Assembly (NCBI RefSeq): GCF_000024765.1
Contig: NC_013422.1
Coordinates: 1,135,501-1,199,500, forward strand
DNA from: Halothiobacillus neapolitanus c2
GTDB taxonomy: Bacteria; Pseudomonadota; Gammaproteobacteria; Halothiobacillales; Halothiobacillaceae
Direction: 5' to 3'
DNA length: 64,000 nucleotides
Part shown: positions 63,013 to 64,000 of the stretch, in pieces
Numbering within the stretch: position 1 is the stretch's first letter
Layout: each line of letters starts with the position of its first letter
Position numbers and translations under genes: made by a program
The notes under the pieces: model-generated
Database searches by the model: none
The model's input: the letters and a program-made list of their open reading frames with translations, nothing else
Told to the model about the DNA's origin: nothing

Positions 63013-64000
63013 GCGTAATTCCTTTTGGTTGGGGAGCCAATGGCGCAGATTGACGGGAGGCGATGTAGGGTCGCCAGCCGCCAAATGCCGTCACGTCTTT
63101 TGCGTCCTGCAGGGCGCGTGGTTCACAGATAAACCCGGTCACCTGCCGTCCATCGACGAGCGTAAGGCTGCCGAGGCCCAGCGGTGGCGGGATTTCTTGA
63201 ATAAAGTCGGCCAAAGCAGTGCGCGGGAGTGCCCACACTTCAACGATGATTTCATCGCCTTCGGTATCGAACACCAGGCCCGGCTTGGGTGGTGTGGTAT
63301 TGGCAAGAGCATAGAGTCTATAAGACGCGGCCGTGGTGGTTTGTTCGAGCAGGCGACCACCTCGGTTCGTTAACTGGTGATTCAGCGGCATGCCCGTCAG
63401 GTGCGCCCCCACAACGGCGAGCTCAATTTCATCATGGCGCAGGGGCGGGATGGTCGCTTGTTCCTGGTTCAACTGTTTGGCAATGGCGGCCAATCGGGCG
63501 TCGGCCCAGGCTTCGGCAATCAGGGTGATACCGAACGGCAGTCCGTCATCACGCAAACAGGCGGGCACAGCCAACGCGGATAAATCAGCTAGATTGACAA
63601 AGTTGGTGTAGGTGCCGAGTTCGGAATTGAGTTTGATCGGCTCGGCCAATAGGGCTTCAATCGTGGGGAAAATCGGTGCCGTTGGCACCATCAGCGCATC
63701 AAACTCAGACAGGGCTTGTTGGATTTTCCTTGCCAAATCCGCTCGTTGGTATTCGGCATTGAACGTATCGACGGCGGAGAATTTTTTACCGGAAAGCACG
63801 ATTTCGCGCACCACGGGGTGGATGGCCTCGGGTTGCTCTGCCACAAACTCAGAAAGCGCGGCCAAACGCTCGGCCACCCAAGGACCGTTATAGAGCAGCG
63901 GTGCCAATGCAAAAAAAGGCGTCGGATCGATTTCCGTCAGCGTGATGCCCCGTGCAGCCAGTTGTGCGACATAGGCATTCCAGGCGGCCTGTTGCTGCGT
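63005..64000 (-). CDS. atzF: Allophanate hydrolase, C-terminal part (cut by window edge)
   Basis: 331 residues of the C-terminal side; the N-terminus with the amidase Ser-Ser-Lys triad lies beyond 64000. The frame stays open to the end of the window (codons begin TQQQAAWNAYVAQLAARGI). Visible parts are the end of the amidase domain with LMVPTAPIFPTIEALLAEPIKLNSELGTYTNFVNLADLSALAVPAC and GLPFGITLIAEAWADARLAAIA, then the small C-terminal domain with VVGAHLTGMPLNHQLTNRGG, GLVFDTEGDEIIVEVWALP and a CEPRALQDAKDVTAFGGWRPYI end. It hydrolyses allophanate to two ammonia and two CO2. It is the first gene of the operon seen here and overlaps urea carboxylase by 8 bp. Confidence 0.93.
   Translation of the reverse strand, partial: TQQQAAWNAYVAQLAARGITLTEIDPTPFFALAPLLYNGPWVAERLAALSEFVAEQPEAIHPVVREIVLSGKKFSAVDTFNAEYQRADLARKIQQALSEFDALMVPTAPIFPTIEALLAEPIKLNSELGTYTNFVNLADLSALAVPACLRDDGLPFGITLIAEAWADARLAAIAKQLNQEQATIPPLRHDEIELAVVGAHLTGMPLNHQLTNRGGRLLEQTTTAASYRLYALANTTPPKPGLVFDTEGDEIIVEVWALPRTALADFIQEIPPPLGLGSLTLVDGRQVTGFICEPRALQDAKDVTAFGGWRPYIASRQSAPLAPQPKGITHA

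Overview
The window reads as chromosome of a sulfur-oxidising, CO2-fixing gammaproteobacterium. The closest fit I can name from memory is a Halothiobacillus-like organism, but this is an inference from gene content and not a database match. The main support is a form II RuBisCO locus (cbbM, cbbQ, cbbO with CbbR-type LysR regulators), a CcoS assembly factor for a cbb3 oxidase, gammaproteobacterial housekeeping genes (murB, lpxH, acnB, greB, slt, sbcB, ettA, gluQ, ycgN) and moderate GC. Almost all of the sequence is coding. There is no rRNA, CRISPR array, prophage or intact insertion sequence. One tRNA (initiator Met) is present.

Layout. 1-14 kb: end of an unknown gene, htpX, ccoS, metG, a family-9 glycosyltransferase with murB, a peroxiredoxin behind an OxyR-like operator, a small DsbG-like protein, a two-gene membrane module (VWA protein plus acidic single-TM protein), ettA, an HDOD protein and nudF. 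14-31 kb: acnB, an AT-rich membrane gene that looks foreign, a YebC/YeeN-type regulator, a lipoprotein, ycgN, gluQ, slt-sbcB, a CBS protein, DUF1841-nth, a membrane protein coupled to a cobalamin adenosyltransferase, and an ovothiol operon (ovoA plus an OvoB-like lyase). 31-44 kb: DUF481 porin-like protein, a lipid/LPS cluster (lpxH-pgsA-acyltransferase) with ppiB, cysS, a DHH phosphoesterase with greB, an Arg/Lys/Orn decarboxylase overlapping galE, a diguanylate cyclase and tRNA-fMet.

44-51 kb is the CO2-fixation locus. cbbM, cbbQ, a small Cys-rich GDCCVxC protein and cbbO lie on the minus strand. A CbbR-like gene diverges from cbbM and a second one converges on cbbO. CbbQ (AAA+ ATPase) and CbbO (VWA adaptor) are the RuBisCO activase for CbbM. 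The GDCCVxC gene overlaps the start of cbbO and has no known role in this process.

51-64 kb: a dicarboxylate/glutamate symporter, then a urea-nitrogen operon read right to left: allophanate hydrolase (cut by the window edge), urea carboxylase, a GntR regulator, and the urea ABC transporter urtA-B-C-D-E. Urea is imported by UrtABCDE, carboxylated with ATP and biotin to allophanate, and hydrolysed to ammonia and CO2, without urease.

Four different short non-coding inverted-repeat elements sit between genes (7506-7656, 19441-19509, 35040-35202, 36706-36974). Three of them have flanks that look like target-site duplications. One ends exactly at, and may supply, the stop codon of its neighbour.
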